A DNA stretch of 64,000 bases, taken from NCBI RefSeq assembly GCF_001311865.1, contig NZ_BBCD01000003.1:1-64000 (forward strand), given 5' to 3'. The notes beneath the pieces are model-generated. The model made no database searches, was not told where the DNA came from, and saw nothing but the letters and a program-made list of their open reading frames with translations. This document shows positions 49,396 to 59,641 of the stretch, in pieces. Each line of letters begins with the position of its first letter. The first letter of the stretch is position 1. This stretch comes from Piscibacillus salipiscarius JCM 13188. GTDB taxonomy: Bacteria; Bacillota; Bacilli; Bacillales; Alkalibacillaceae. Made by a program: the position numbers and the translations under genes.

Positions 49396-49575
49396 CTCTA
49401 TGAACGGTTCTTCTCGTTCTATAAACGGTTGTTTTCCTTCTATGAACGTAACTTCTCATCCTATCAACGGTTGTTCTTTTTCTATGAACGTAACTTTTCA
49501 TTCTATCAACGGTTGTTTCCCTCTATGAACGTATCCTCATTTTCTATAAGCGGTTTTACGCTCTCTATATAGTTA
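49396..49575 (+). repeat. Phased repeat array E (word CTATGAACGG)
   Basis: Nine units start at 49398, 49419, 49440, 49461, 49482, 49503, 49523, 49544 and 49565; all spacings are 21 except one of 20. Words alternate between CTATGAACGT and CTATCAACGG in the middle, giving a 42-bp higher-order repeat. It lies between convergent genes. The minus strand is open through it with a 7-residue repeat, which follows from the 21-bp period. Confidence 0.92.
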
Positions 49576-49581
49576 TCTCCC

Positions 49582-50574
49582 TTATAATTTCTTACTTCTT
49601 TTTCTTCTCTTCAAATAATCAAAATCTCTTTTATAATCAAAACATAACTGGTATTTTGTATATCTTTTTGTGCCTTCTTTCTTAAGGTTTGATCTAACCA
49701 GAAGATCTCTAGTTGTACTATGTGATTGAATTTCACTGAATTCTCTAAATTCACTATTGGTAATATTTCGTTTCCCTAGCAAGAAGCTATCTTTTAGAGC
49801 CGTAAGGTATGCATCTGATGTACGAGTTTTGCATTGAGGACATTCGAAACGCTTCTTAACCATCTTCACCCCAACACCCCACATTCAGGACAAACTATAC
49901 CTTGGCGTAACGCTTTTTCATTTACCCGAAACTTCATCAAGACATCCGCAACATAATCCTGATGCTCCATCATCATTTGGTTCCCGAGCCATCTCAAGTC
50001 GCTGACGTTCAATAGTTGCGCTTTATACTGTTCTGATAGTTCTCTAATTTTGCTCGATAACTTAGGAAGGGTAACGACTTTTTTCTTTATGATTTGGGGA
50101 AGCTGCCTTCAGTAAAGCTTGGGAGTTGGTCATGGTGACTAAGGTCTCAATAGGGATGGGAGGGATTCCTTTCATTTGTAGCCACATTTCAAGTTGATAC
50201 TTCTGTTCTTCAACCTGCATGACTGGATCTTGGTAAACCCTGTCTTTATGCAACACTTGATCAAATTCATTAAACACAACGAGATCTCGGTAATTTTTAG
50301 CTTCGATAATTAGGAAAAACCTTGGCGTCATGAGCAAACAATCGATTTGAAAAAAGCTATGATTGTAGGGTAACCGAAGTTGATAGATTAAATCGGTGGG
50401 GAAGTTTAGTTTTGATAAGGGGTATATCAACTGACATTCACCATAGTAACCCGCGTGCTCGCGGGCAATCTGGTCCTGAACAATTGAATAACTTTCATGC
50501 TGCTGAGGAAGCCGTCGGATAAGTGACTCAAGTTGAAGTAAATAGGAAGAGACTTGTAATTCTTTTAATATCAT
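49582..50574 (-). CDS. Nuclease-related domain (NERD) protein with zinc ribbon (frame broken)
   Basis: About 330 residues. AGYYGECQLIYPLSKL and FFQIDCLLMTPRFFLIIEAK NY in part as QIDCLLMTP and IIEAKNY form the NERD fold (Glu, Asp, Glu-x-Lys as in restriction-like nucleases). A slip near 50065 continues into a helical part, then VCPECGVLG, a slip near 49885, and FECPQCKTRTSDAYLTALKD: four cysteines of a zinc ribbon. The last 80 residues are basic (KRRKRSKKL). NERD proteins are widespread in Bacillaceae and their role is unclear. Confidence 0.78.
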
Positions 50575-50644
50575 CGTTTCATAAAAATCTCCTTTCTCAC
50601 TCTCTAATTTTTATTATAAAAATCCCTACTATTAAGTCAACATA

Positions 50645-50672
50645 AAAATAGCCCCTTTAAAGAGGCTATTTT
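50645..50672 (-). terminator. Terminator of the acyl-CoA ligase gene
   Basis: AAATAGCC...TTT pairs with AAAGAGGCTATTTT in a short-loop hairpin; A-rich on the left, so a T tail results on the minus strand just past the stop at 50676. Confidence 0.78.
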
Positions 50673-50675
50673 GAA

Positions 50676-52255
50676 TTATTTTACTGCCGCTTTTTCACGT
50701 TGTCTTAACTCAACGCGGCGGATCTTACCTGATGTCGTTTTCGGTAAATCTTTAACAAATTCAACCTTTCGTGGATACTTATATGGTGCGGTTAGACGCT
50801 TAACATGATCTTGTAGCTCTTCAACCAAGCCGTCACGTTCCGGATTGACTTCGTCTTTTAATACGATAAAGGCTTTAACGACGGCTCCACGAACCTCATC
50901 AGGACTCGCAACAACTGCGCACTCTTGAACATCAGTGTGTTTAACCAAAGCATCTTCTACTTCAAATGGTCCAATCGTGTAACCTGAGCTGATGATTATA
51001 TCATCACTACGGCCTTCAAACCAGAAGTAACCTTCTTCATCTTTCTTCGCTTGGTCACCCGTTAAGTAAAATTCACCGCGATATGCCGCTTGAGTACGCT
51101 CCGGATCTTTATAATACTCTTTAAATAATGCAGGTGTTGATTTATGAACCGCGATATCACCTACTTCATCAGCCCCAACCGGATCACCATCTTCATTAAT
51201 GATCTCAACATGATTCCCTGGAGTTGGTTTACCCATTGAACCTGGACGAACTTCCATATCTCTCGTAATGCCAACTAACAGCGTATTCTCGGTCTGCCCA
51301 TAACCATCGCGAACGGTTACCTCAAAATACGTCGGAACGTATCAATCACTTCACGATTAAGTGGCTCACCTGCAGAAACCGCGCTCTTTAAACTCGAAAG
51401 ATCATATTGATCAAGACCGTCTACTTTTGCCATTAAACGGTATTCAGTTGGTGTGCAGCAAAGTGCGTTCACTTTGTAGTTTTGTAAAAGCTGTAAATAT
51501 TTCTTAGGTTCAAATTTACCGTTATAAACTAATCCAGTAGCTCCCGAGCCTAATATAGATAAAAACGGACTCCATAGCCATTTTGCCCAGCCTGGACCAG
51601 CCGTTGCCCAAGCAACATCTCCTTCTTCAACCCCTAACCAGTTAGATGCAGAGGTTTTAAGATGAGCATAACCCCAGCCGTGAGTATGTACAACCCCTTT
51701 TGGATTGCCGGTTGTACCAGATGTATAAGATAAAAATGCCATATCATCGCGTTTCGTATCAGCTATTTTAAACTGATCTGACGCTTTGTCCATTAGAGTC
51801 TCTAAATGTAGCCAGTCGTCATGCTCCGCTCCAACTACAAATCGCTGTAAGTCACTAACTCGGTTAACCTTCTCAAACTCTGAAACAAATGGGTAATAGC
51901 TAACCACTGCCTTAGCTTCACCATGAGTTAGGCGATAGTCAATGTCTTTCGCCCGGAGCATTTCAGAACCTGGAATGACAACCAAACCTGCCTTCAATGC
52001 TGCAATATAGATTTGATAAGCCTCGATTAATCTTGGAACAATAATTAAAACTTTATCGCCTTTCTTCAAACCATTATCTAAGAAAGCGTTTGCAATTTTA
52101 TTCGCATTTTTCATTAATTCAACATAAGTAATATCTTTCCGATTACCTTGATCATCTTCCCAGAGAACCGCTTTACGACTACCTTCTGTCGCAAATTTTT
52201 CAAACTCTGAAACGATGTTGTACTGATCTGGTGCAATTAATTCTTCTCTCTTCAT
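50676..52255 (-). CDS. mbcS: Acyl-CoA synthetase, MbcS/YtcI-like (frame broken)
   Basis: About 527 residues of the AMP-forming family. FLSYTSGTTGNPKGVVHTHG is the ATP loop, CCTPTEYRLMAKVD and SAVSAGEPLNREVID come next; a slip near 51325 leads through RDGYGQTENTLLVG to YLTGDQAKKDEEGYFWFEGR and PKTTSGKIRRVELRQREKAA, with the catalytic Lys. In Bacillus, YtcI/MbcS activates short branched acids such as 2-methylbutyrate. An inverted repeat overlaps its transcription start region. Confidence 0.87.
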
Positions 52256-52279
52256 TCGATCCCCTCCGGTTATAATTTA

Positions 52280-52311
52280 TTGAGCATCCGCTCAACTCGG
52301 CTCTTATTATA
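52280..52311 (-). promoter_or_regulatory. Promoter and inverted repeat upstream of the acyl-CoA ligase
   Basis: On the minus strand a perfect -10 TATAAT lies at 52311-52306. Just downstream, TTGAGC-ATCC-GCTCAA (52280-52295) is a perfect 6-bp inverted repeat at about +4 to +19. The position is typical of a repressor site. I cannot assign the regulator. Confidence 0.55.
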
Positions 52312-52414
52312 TCAAAAATTCAGAAAAAATTTAAAATGTGAAAATTTACATGCTTTATATTCCTACCTTTTATTAAATTATGTTAAAATGAAAATTATAG
52401 AAAGGAGTAGTAAA

Positions 52415-52795
52415 ATGAAGAATGTATACTCTACAAACCAAGCACCAGCTGCGATAGGTCCATATTCGCAAGCCGTTGAAGTTGGTGGATTACTATTTAT
52501 ATCTGGCCAAATTCCACTTGACCCTAGCTCAATGGAAATGGTAAGCGATGATGTTAGTAAACAAACTAGACAGGTTATGAAAAATTTAGGCGCCATTCTA
52601 AAAGAAGCCGGCTTAGATTATAAACATCTTGTCAAAACGACTATTCTATTAGATTCGATGGATGATTTTGCAACTGTTAACGACATTTATGCTAGTTTTT
52701 TAGACGAGCCTTATCCTGCCCGAGCAGCATTTGAGGTAAGTAAATTACCTAAAGGTGCAAAGGTAGAAATCGAAGCCATTGCATCCAAAGCGTAG
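52415..52795 (+). CDS. ridA: RidA family reactive imine deaminase (YabJ-like)
   Basis: Intact 126 residues. APAAIGPYSQAVEVGGLLFI SGQ is the family start, given here as APAAIGPYSQAV and LLFISGQIPLDP; YPARAAFEVSKLPKGAKVEI EAIA contains the substrate Arg (PARAAFEV) and a Glu near the end. RidA hydrolyses enamine/imine products of PLP enzymes. ATG at 52415 follows AGAAAGGAGTAGTAAA. A hairpin (AGCGTAGAG/CTCTACGCT) with weak T tail at 52789-52808 may end it. Confidence 0.92.
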   Translation: MKNVYSTNQAPAAIGPYSQAVEVGGLLFISGQIPLDPSSMEMVSDDVSKQTRQVMKNLGAILKEAGLDYKHLVKTTILLDSMDDFATVNDIYASFLDEPYPARAAFEVSKLPKGAKVEIEAIASKA

Positions 52796-52932
52796 AGCTA
52801 CCTCTACGCTCTACTCTCAATTATTAGGTGGAATATTAGCCAAATGAAATCGTACATAGTAAGATGAATATAAAACACTGAATTTTCGCCTTTTACCCTA
52901 CTTATTTCCTACTTTTTATACTTTCTAGCAAA

Positions 52933-52947
52933 TTATAATCATTTTAA
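52933..52947. promoter_or_regulatory. Putative PerR box upstream of katA
   Basis: TTATAATCATTTTAA matches the PerR box TTATAATNATTATAA at all but one base. It lies 64-78 bases before the catalase start, where PerR represses katA in B. subtilis until peroxide oxidises it. Confidence 0.72.
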
Positions 52948-53010
52948 TTTACAAATCATTATTAATAGGTTATTATATTCGTGTAATCTTTTTAAGAGGA
53001 GGAATGATTC

Positions 53011-54475
53011 ATGGTAGACAAGAATCGTCTTACCACTTCAAGTGGTGCTCCAGTTGGTGATAACCAAAACTCTATTACCGCTGGAAGTCGTGGACCAACA
53101 TTAATTCAAGATGTACATTTATTAGAAAAACTAGCTCACTTTGATCGCGAGCGTATTCCAGAGCGTGTTGTACACGCAAAAGGTGCTGGCGCTTTCGGTT
53201 ACTTTGAAGTGACAAACGATGAAATTTCAAAATATACAAAAGCAGATTTCTTAAATGAAAAAGGTAAACGTACTCCTATGTTTATCCGCTTCTCAACAGT
53301 TGCTGGTGAACTAGGTTCTGCTGATACTGTACGTGACCCACGTGGTTTCGCAGTGAAATTTTATACTCAAGAAGGTAACTATGATTTAGTCGGTAACAAC
53401 ACACCGATCTTCTTTATTCGTGATGCGATTAAGTTCCCTGACTTTATCCATACACAAAAGCGTAATCCACAAACAAACCTAAAAGACAAAAACGCAGTTG
53501 GGATTTCTGGTCACAATCACCAGAGTCACTACACCAAGTAACTTACTTGCATGGTGACCGTGGTATTCCTGCGACTTACCGTCACATGAACGGTTATGGT
53601 AGCCATACTTATAAGTGGGTTAACGAAGAAGGAGAAGCATTTTGGGTAAAATATCACTTTGTTAGTGATCAAGGTGTTAAAGGAATGGACGTTAACGTTG
53701 CGGATGAATTAGCAGGTACAAACCCTGACTATCATACAGAAGATCTGTTCAACGCAATCGACAAAGGTGACTATCCTTCTTGGACACTTTACGTACAAAT
53801 TATCCCTTACGAAGACTATAAAACTTACAAATGGGATATTTTGATGTTACCAAAACAGTAAGTCAAAAAGATTATCCTAGAATCGAAGTTGGTAAGATGG
53901 TACTAAACCGTAACCCTGAAAACTACTTTAACGATGTAGAGCAGGCTGCCCTATCTCCAGCACACTTAGTGCCTGGTATTGAGCCGTCTCCAGATAAGAT
54001 GTTACAAGGACGCTTGTTCTCTTACTCTGATACTCAGCGTTACCGTTTAGGTGTTAACCATGAACAACTACCTGTTAACCGCCCTATTAATGAACCTAAA
54101 AACTACCAACGTGCAGGTTACATGCAAATGGGAACTGGACATGGTAGTGAACTTAACTATGAACCAAATAGATTTGAAGAAACACCTAAAGAAGACCCTT
54201 CAAACCAAGTTAATCCGTTTGATGTTGAGGGTGAAGCAGCTCAAGTATCTTACAATGAACACGACCACTTCACTCAAGCCGGTGATTTATACCGCTTAAT
54301 GAGTGACGATGAGAAAACCCGTCTTGTTCAGAACGTGGTTGATCACCTAGGTCAGTGCACAATTGAAGACATTAAACTTCGCCAAATCGGCCATTTCTAT
54401 AAAGCTGATTCAGAATTCGGTGAACGTCTTGCTGAAGGTTTAGGTCTTCATGTGCCAGATGAAGTAAAAGCGTAA
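53011..54475 (+). CDS. katA: Vegetative catalase KatA (frame broken)
   Basis: About 488 residues, clade 3 small-subunit heme catalase. [20 protein letters not shown] carries the distal His, [25 protein letters not shown] the next block, and [18 protein letters not shown] the proximal Tyr region. A missing T at about 53503 breaks [20 protein letters not shown]; a further slip near 53842 breaks [20 protein letters not shown]. Degrades hydrogen peroxide. ATG at 53011 follows AGAGGAGGAATGATTC. Confidence 0.95.
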
Positions 54476-54483
54476 ATGATTAG

Positions 54484-54519
54484 CAAATCCAGTCGCAATG
54501 TTTGCGGCTGGATTTTTTA
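54484..54519 (+). terminator. Terminator of katA
   Basis: AATCCAGTCGCAA pairs with TTTGCGGCTGGATT (minor mismatch), followed by T6. Confidence 0.9.
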
Positions 54520-54602
54520 ATGTTAGTCGTCATCATCTTTACCTCACATTATAACTATACTCTAGCATATACATATTATGACAATGGTTTAGGAGGGTCA
54601 AG

Positions 54603-55001
54603 ATGAGACATCGTTACAATCCAAATGTTCCAAACAATCCATATTACTATTATCCTTGGTATGACATTTATCAAACGTATCAGTCAGGGCGTCTACCTAA
54701 CGGAAATGGATACCCTGATGTGGACCCTACAGTTTTCAAAGAATCCGCTGAGGCTTTTCGCGATTTACTTAATGATGCAAGTGGAATTCTGCAAAAGCTC
54801 TCGGAATCAGAGGACTTCGCTCATCAAGTAATGGATGCAGCACAGAAGAATGACATTGACCGAGTACGTGAACTACTTGAGTCAACAGGGATTCACAATA
54901 ATGTAGAAGTTGATTATAATCCGGATGGCATCACGTTGATTATGCAAGCGAATGTGGAAGGTGCTGACTGCTGTCATTTAACGATGGATTTAAGATGGTA
55001 A
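54603..55001 (+). CDS. Unknown protein with Tyr/Pro/Asn-rich N-terminus
   Basis: Intact 132 residues. The first 45 are rich in Tyr, Pro and Asn (NPNVPNNPYYYYPWYDIYQT), then a helical region (FKESAEAFRDLLNDASGILQ) and a strand-rich end with GADCCHLTMDLRW. ATG at 54603 follows TTAGGAGGGTCAAG. The composition is like some spore-coat or surface-associated proteins; this is only a resemblance. Bounded by its own terminator. Confidence 0.65.
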   Translation: MRHRYNPNVPNNPYYYYPWYDIYQTYQSGRLPNGNGYPDVDPTVFKESAEAFRDLLNDASGILQKLSESEDFAHQVMDAAQKNDIDRVRELLESTGIHNNVEVDYNPDGITLIMQANVEGADCCHLTMDLRW

Positions 55002-55040
55002 AAAAGACCTGGCTGTCACGAATGCAGCCAGGTCCTTATT
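55001..55040. terminator. Bidirectional terminator between convergent genes
   Basis: GACCTGGCTG (55006-55015) pairs with CAGCCAGGTC (55025-55034); A5 on the left and a T-rich stretch on the right. Confidence 0.85.
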
Positions 55041-56331
55041 TACTTACTTCTACTTTACTAACTGTATAACCATTCATTTGTTTAACCACAAAAGTCACGT
55101 TCTCATATTTGATACTGTCGCCCTCTTTGAGATCGTGTTTTTCTGTTAGCAACCAGCCACCTAACGTATCAACATCAAATGCTTCAATATCTATATCAAA
55201 CCAATCATTGACATCACTAATCAAAGCGCGACCTTCAACTAAATATACATTTCGTTCTAATTCCTGAATTAAATTCTCCTCTTCCTGATCAAATTCGTCT
55301 TGAATCTCACCCACGATTTCTTCTAAAATATCTTCAACAGTCACGATTCCTGATGTTCCGCCATACTCATCAACTAAAACAGCCATATGAATATGATCTT
55401 TTTGCATTTTTTTAAGTAGCTCTTCAATCGGAATCGTCTCTATTACTTTTATAACAGGTCTAATAAATGATTCAATTGTTTCACTCTCAAAATCTTTTAT
55501 ATCAAAAATTTGTCATCACCCGCTTCACATTAATCATACCTAGAATATGATCATGGTCTCCTTTAATGACAGGGTAACGAGTAAAGGTCGCATCTCGAAC
55601 GCATTCAAGAAACTCTAGGATAGTCGTATCTTTTTCTAACGCCTCAATCTGCATTCTTGGCACCATAATTTCTTTTGCTAACCGATTGTCAAATTCAAAA
55701 ATTCGATTCACATATTTATATTCAGCTTGATTAATTTCACCACTTTGATAGCTTTCAGACAAAATAATTCGCAGTTCTTCTTCAGAGTGTGCGATTTCGT
55801 GCTCTGAAGCTGGGCTCACGCCTACCATTCTTGTCAACAAACGAGCTGAACCATTTAGTAACCAAATGAATGGGAACATTATTTTATAAAACAAAAGAAG
55901 TGGTCTTGCTGTTAATAGTGCAATGGATTCTGTTTTTGAATGGCCAGTGTTTTCGGTGCTAACTCTCCGATTACGACATGTAAGTACGTAATTATGGCAA
56001 AAGCTATACTGAACGAAAGTAGATGGGTTAAAGTAGATGGCAGATCAAGGTACTCAAATACAGGGTGTAGAAGCCTCTCGACTGTAGGTTCTCCAACCCA
56101 CCCTAATCCAAGAGCTGTAATCGTAATACCTAATTGACAAGCAGATAAATAAGCATCAAGTTCACCGACAATTTTTTTTAGCCGCAATTGCTCGTTGATC
56201 ACCTTGTTCAACTAAGTGATCAATTTTGCTGCTTCGAATTTTGACAATCGCAAATTCCGAGGCAACAAAAAAGCAGTTAAGGCTATTAATACTATAATTA
56301 AAATAATATAAACAAACGTCATAACTGACAT
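55036..56331 (-). CDS. CNNM/HlyC-CorC family transporter-like protein (several frame breaks)
   Basis: About 430 residues. The N-terminal DUF21 membrane part ([53 protein letters not shown]) is followed by a CBS pair ([40 protein letters not shown]) and a CorC_HlyC domain at the end. Slips near 56180 (A7 run), 55900, 55500 and 55420. Relatives (YhdP, YugS, MpfA) export magnesium. ATG at 56331. Confidence 0.87.
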
Positions 56332-56445
56332 CAACGACACCAACTTTTTAAGGACATCAACTCTATCTTACCCCACCAATCACGACTTTAACACACGTTC
56401 ATTGTGGTATAATGGAACTAACAAAATGTGAAAAAAGGTGAACAA

Positions 56446-56704
56446 ATGTGGTTTATCTATTTATTTTAGTCGGTTTTTCGTCGTGTCGATTTTAATCCAC
56501 TATATTCAAAAAGGAATAGGTGTTAGTCGCGATTACAACTTTTATATTTTTACGTTTACCATGATCTTAAGTGTACTTGCATTTGTATTAGGGTACTTTT
56601 TTGAATTTAATTATCACTTATTTTTATGGGGGTATGGGTTTCTCTTTTTCATCGGCTCTTTAATCAGTTTAGCTGTCTCATATTGGTATAAAGAATTACG
56701 CTAA
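56446..56704 (+). CDS. Small membrane protein of unknown function (frame broken)
   Basis: About 85 residues with three hydrophobic segments. The ATG at 56446 follows AAAAAGGTGAACAA and reads MWFIYL; a slip near 56465 joins it to FFVVSILIHYIQKGIGVSRD and FTFTMILSVLAFVLGYFFEF, ending YWYKELR. Its stop overlaps the end of the convergent hemerythrin gene. No family recognised. Confidence 0.55.
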
Positions 56705-57164
56705 AACCCGCTGTATGAATCTCTGTGAAAGCGGCCATTTGCTTGATACAAATAGTTCTCAGGTATTGCTTCTTCCATTAGAGGAAACAAGGTTCGTTCT
56801 TCTAACCTAACATGTTCATCTAATAACTCACCTAATGACCTCATCTTTTCATAGTCCGTTTCACCCTTTTCCCGCAATTCCTCTATTAAACCACGAATTG
56901 AGCGTGTTGATATAACATATCTTTAATTAAATTCTCTTTAGGTTCACTCGCAAATTGTAAGTATAATGGCACCAACACTTCTTCTTCATCTCTAAAATGA
57001 TCACGGCCATCTTTTATCCAGAAATCAATCATATCACGGACTAATTGTTTATAAGTTTTTGAACTCTGCTCCGTACCTGCTCGTTTCATCTCTAACGCCA
57101 TGACTAATGCATGATGATGGTGGTGGGATAACGGATTCAACGCTTCATGCCTTTTCATCAACAT
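56701..57164 (-). CDS. Hemerythrin-like HHE domain protein (frame broken)
   Basis: About 154 residues forming a four-helix HHE domain. SHHHHHALVMALEMKRAGT, HFRDEEEVLVPLYLQ, then after a slip near 56890 QHAQIRGLIEELREKGE and DEHVRLEERTLFPLMEEAI supply the His and Glu ligands of a di-iron centre. Such proteins bind O2 or handle nitric oxide and iron. It follows the ba3 oxidase genes in the same direction, which suggests a link to low-oxygen respiration or NO. Confidence 0.85.
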
Positions 57165-57177
57165 TCACCCCTTTAAT

Positions 57178-57215
57178 TTTATATAGCCCCTACCTTTTAG
57201 ATAGAGGCTATATAT
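57178..57215 (-). terminator. Hairpin after the oxidase operon
   Basis: ATATAGCC...CTA pairs with TAG...GGCTATAT at 57181-57213; the T tail on the minus strand is weak. It probably ends the ba3 oxidase message before the hemerythrin gene. Confidence 0.55.
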
Positions 57216-57260
57216 ATTTATTCTTTATTCAAACTTAGACTTCCTTTTTGTTTTTAAAAC

Positions 57261-58883
57261 TTACCAAAACTTAAATCCCTTAGATCCTGGAGGTGCATTT
57301 TGAATAATATCAATAACTGGAATGGTATAAGCAAACAAATTAATGCGAAGGCAATTCCTACCCATACCTTCCAATTCTCTAAAATGGCAGGTGGTTGTAA
57401 GGATTCATCTGCCTCAACACCAATTGGGAATTCTTCCTGGCCTTTTGGTGCAAAACGATAAATTAATCATTAAGATTAAATATAGAATTAGAGAGATGAA
57501 AAGCAGTGATCCACCAATAGCCATTCCTGTCTCATAAGCGCCCCAGGTTGATGCGACCGGGTGGTCAAAATAGGTTGTCACTTGTGTTCTTCTTGGATTT
57601 CCTAATAATCCAGAGAAATGCATCGCACCTGACATAATTAACATTCCAACAACCCATAGAATGGTTTGATAAATAGCAATCCCATTAAGCTGTTTTGTAA
57701 GAACTCTGCCTTTTAGATATGGAACGAGCCAATAACTTATTCCGAAAAAGGTTAAGGCGACCGTTGCCCCAATTGTTAAATGGAAATGACCCGTAACCCA
57801 AATCGTGTTATGAACAACTTGGTTTAACTGGTTACTAGCGTTGATAATTCCACCAGCTCCAGCCGGTATGAAAATAAGCATTCCCATAAATGGAGCAAAA
57901 AATCTAACGTCTTTCCATGGAAGTTTTTTAAACCACCCAAATAATCCTTTACCACCTAAGCTTCTTCCTCTCATTTCAAAGGTAGCAAAAAGTGCGAATG
58001 CTGTCATCAATGATGGAATAATAACAGCAAATGTTAAGACGACTTGGATGAACTTCCACTCGTGACTAATTCCAGGCTCAAGTAGTTGGTGGTGAAAACC
58101 TACCGGGATTGAGAATAAATAAACAGTAAGAACGCTAATCTTGCTAGTGAGTCACTGAAAATTTTTCCACCGATGATTTTCGGGACCATGACATACCATG
58201 CCATGTAAGCTGGAAGTAACCAGAAATAGACTAACGGGTGACCAAAATACCAAAATAAAGTCCGGCTTAATGCAATGTTGATCTCATCTACCCACCCAAA
58301 TGACCATGGAATGAATTGAAGAACGACTGTTGCAACGACGCCAATAGTTGCGATTAACCAGAGTACTAATGTTGCTACTGCCATAAAAGCTAGTAGCGGA
58401 CTAGTTTTGCCTTTGTTTTCTCTTCTCCAGAGATTATATTGACGAATAATAGCAAATGATCCGAAATAAGTTCCAACAATAATTAAAGCTAATGCAATAT
58501 AGAATAGTGGATGCGCTTCAAGTGGTGCGTAAAACGTATAAAGCACAGTCGCTTCACCAAGCATAATCATAATGACACCAAGCACCATACCAATAGCCAT
58601 CATCCAGTAGCCGATCCATGCTGCCCGTCTTCTCCCATTACTAAAAGCGCCGGTCGTTTTAATTACACTAGCGTATAAAAATCCAAAGATAAAAAAGTAG
58701 TAAATACAATTGCCATTAGAACCCCGTGGGCTGTTAAGATTTGATAGTAATTGATTGAATTAGGTAATGTAATCATTTCACTTCTGACTAATGTTTGAAG
58801 TAATCCGAACAGTCCTCCGACTGCAATTGCAAAAAAGCGATATAAAAGTGAGCCATACTTAACTTGCGATCTAATATATTCAT
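57261..58883 (-). CDS. cbaA: ba3-type cytochrome c oxidase subunit I (several frame breaks)
   Basis: About 540 residues, heme-copper oxidase family B. The true start is ATG 58883 behind GGAGGTGAAGTAG: MNILDRKLSMAHFYIAF, slip in a T6 run, then FAIAVGGLFGLLQTLVRSEM. AHGVLMAIVFTTFF has a heme-a His, WYFGHPLVYFWLLPAYMAW the CuB His-Tyr motif, and WVTGHFHLTIGATVALTFFG the last His residues. Slips also near 58680, 58130 and 57460; the end is APPGSKGFKFW. Reduces oxygen to water and pumps protons. Confidence 0.92.
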
Positions 58884-59350
58884 CTACTTCACCTCCAGTT
58901 GGGCACTCATCACGTGGTGGCCAGTTCCACAATATTCGTTACATAAAATGAGGTATTCACCTTTTTCATTAAACTTATAAGTCATAGAGTTCACGTGCCC
59001 TGGTGTGACCATCATATTAACCCTTGTTCCTGCTATTTCAAAGCCATGTACAACATCCACAGACGTTACAATGAATTTTACGGTTGCACCTTGTGGAATT
59101 TCAACTTTATTTGGTGTAAACCCAAATGACTGAAGCACCATCACTAATTCGTATTCGTTGTCCCCAATTTGTTTTAACCCTGGTTCATCAAACGGAGGCG
59201 TATCGTGAACTTTTTCAGGGTCAATTTTTGTTAAATCACTCGGCGGTGCATGACCAGAAGCAAATGCCTGATAGCCTACTGTCGATAAAAGGCAATTAAC
59301 GTTAATACACCGATTATAAGCCAAACCCTTTCTAACTTGTGCATGTGCAT
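58884..59350 (-). CDS. cbaB: ba3-type cytochrome c oxidase subunit II (frame broken)
   Basis: About 156 residues. One N-terminal helix (ERVWLIIGVLTLIAF; a missing T at 59290 breaks it before LSTVGYQAFASGH) and a CuA domain. CNEYCGTGHHVM gives Cys, Cys, His and Met ligands; VVHGFEIAGTRVN provides the first His. It takes electrons from cytochrome c. It begins 20 bases after the small subunit and its stop overlaps the ribosome site of subunit I. Confidence 0.92.
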
Positions 59351-59369
59351 ATAAATCCCCCCCTTAGAA

Positions 59370-59489
59370 TTAACGCGTAATGAAAAGATAATAAATAAAC
59401 AGCCAAGATCCGACTATAAATGCCCCAACTAATAACACAGAAACGAAAGCGCCATACAATTTCTCGTGGTCATGTTTTAAATTCTTCAT
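59370..59489 (-). CDS. ba3 oxidase small subunit (subunit IIa-like)
   Basis: A 39-residue single-helix protein: MKNLKHDHEKLYGAFVSVLL and VGAFIVGSWLFIYYLFITR. The ATG at 59489 follows AAGGAGGGCTGCCG. Position directly ahead of subunit II, one helix and a charged N-terminus match the small subunit IIa of ba3 oxidases (Thermus CbaD-like). It is the first gene of the operon. Confidence 0.8.
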   Translation of the reverse strand: MKNLKHDHEKLYGAFVSVLLVGAFIVGSWLFIYYLFITR

Positions 59490-59514
59490 CGGCAGCCCTC
59501 CTTATCTCTATTTC

Positions 59515-59605
59515 TACTTTTATCTTATTGGTAAAACATCTAAAGTTTGTGATTCAAATCACAAATCTGAAATAAATTGTTGACGTTTTTGTGAAATATT
59601 TCACA
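59515..59605 (-). promoter_or_regulatory. Oxidase operon promoter with two Crp/Fnr-type boxes
   Basis: Two perfect palindromes: TGTGA-TTCAAA-TCACA (59548-59563) and TGTGA-AATATT-TCACA (59590-59605), with centres 42 bp apart. Reading on the minus strand, a -10-like TAAGAT at 59527-59522 puts the near box centre at about -41, the usual place for class II activation. The Crp/Fnr regulator gene lies directly upstream and its recognition helix (SRETVNR) fits TGTGA-type sites. Confidence 0.8.
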
Positions 59606-59617
59606 TTTAATCCAAAA

Positions 59618-59641
59618 TAAAAACGCCATAATGAATGGCGC
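59618..59641 (-). terminator. Terminator of the Crp/Fnr regulator gene
   Basis: GCGCCATT pairs with AATGGCG-type bases (ACGCCAT...ATGGCGC on the plus strand); A5 on the left gives a T tail. It separates the regulator from the oxidase promoter. Confidence 0.8.

Noticed and set aside
49154-49501. A minus-strand open frame with a 7-residue basic repeat (VHRKRTT, VDRMRSY) through array E
   Set aside because: 21 bp equals seven codons, so any open frame through the array must show a heptad. It lacks a ribosome site, runs antisense into the CDF gene and crosses its hairpin.
53490-53880. Programmed ribosomal frameshifting in katA
   Set aside because: No slippery heptamer with a downstream structure, and the same kind of break is found in dozens of unrelated genes.
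56886-57164. A truncated hemerythrin pseudogene
   Set aside because: The missing helices, with the remaining ligands, follow at once in the next frame, so it is one gene with an indel.
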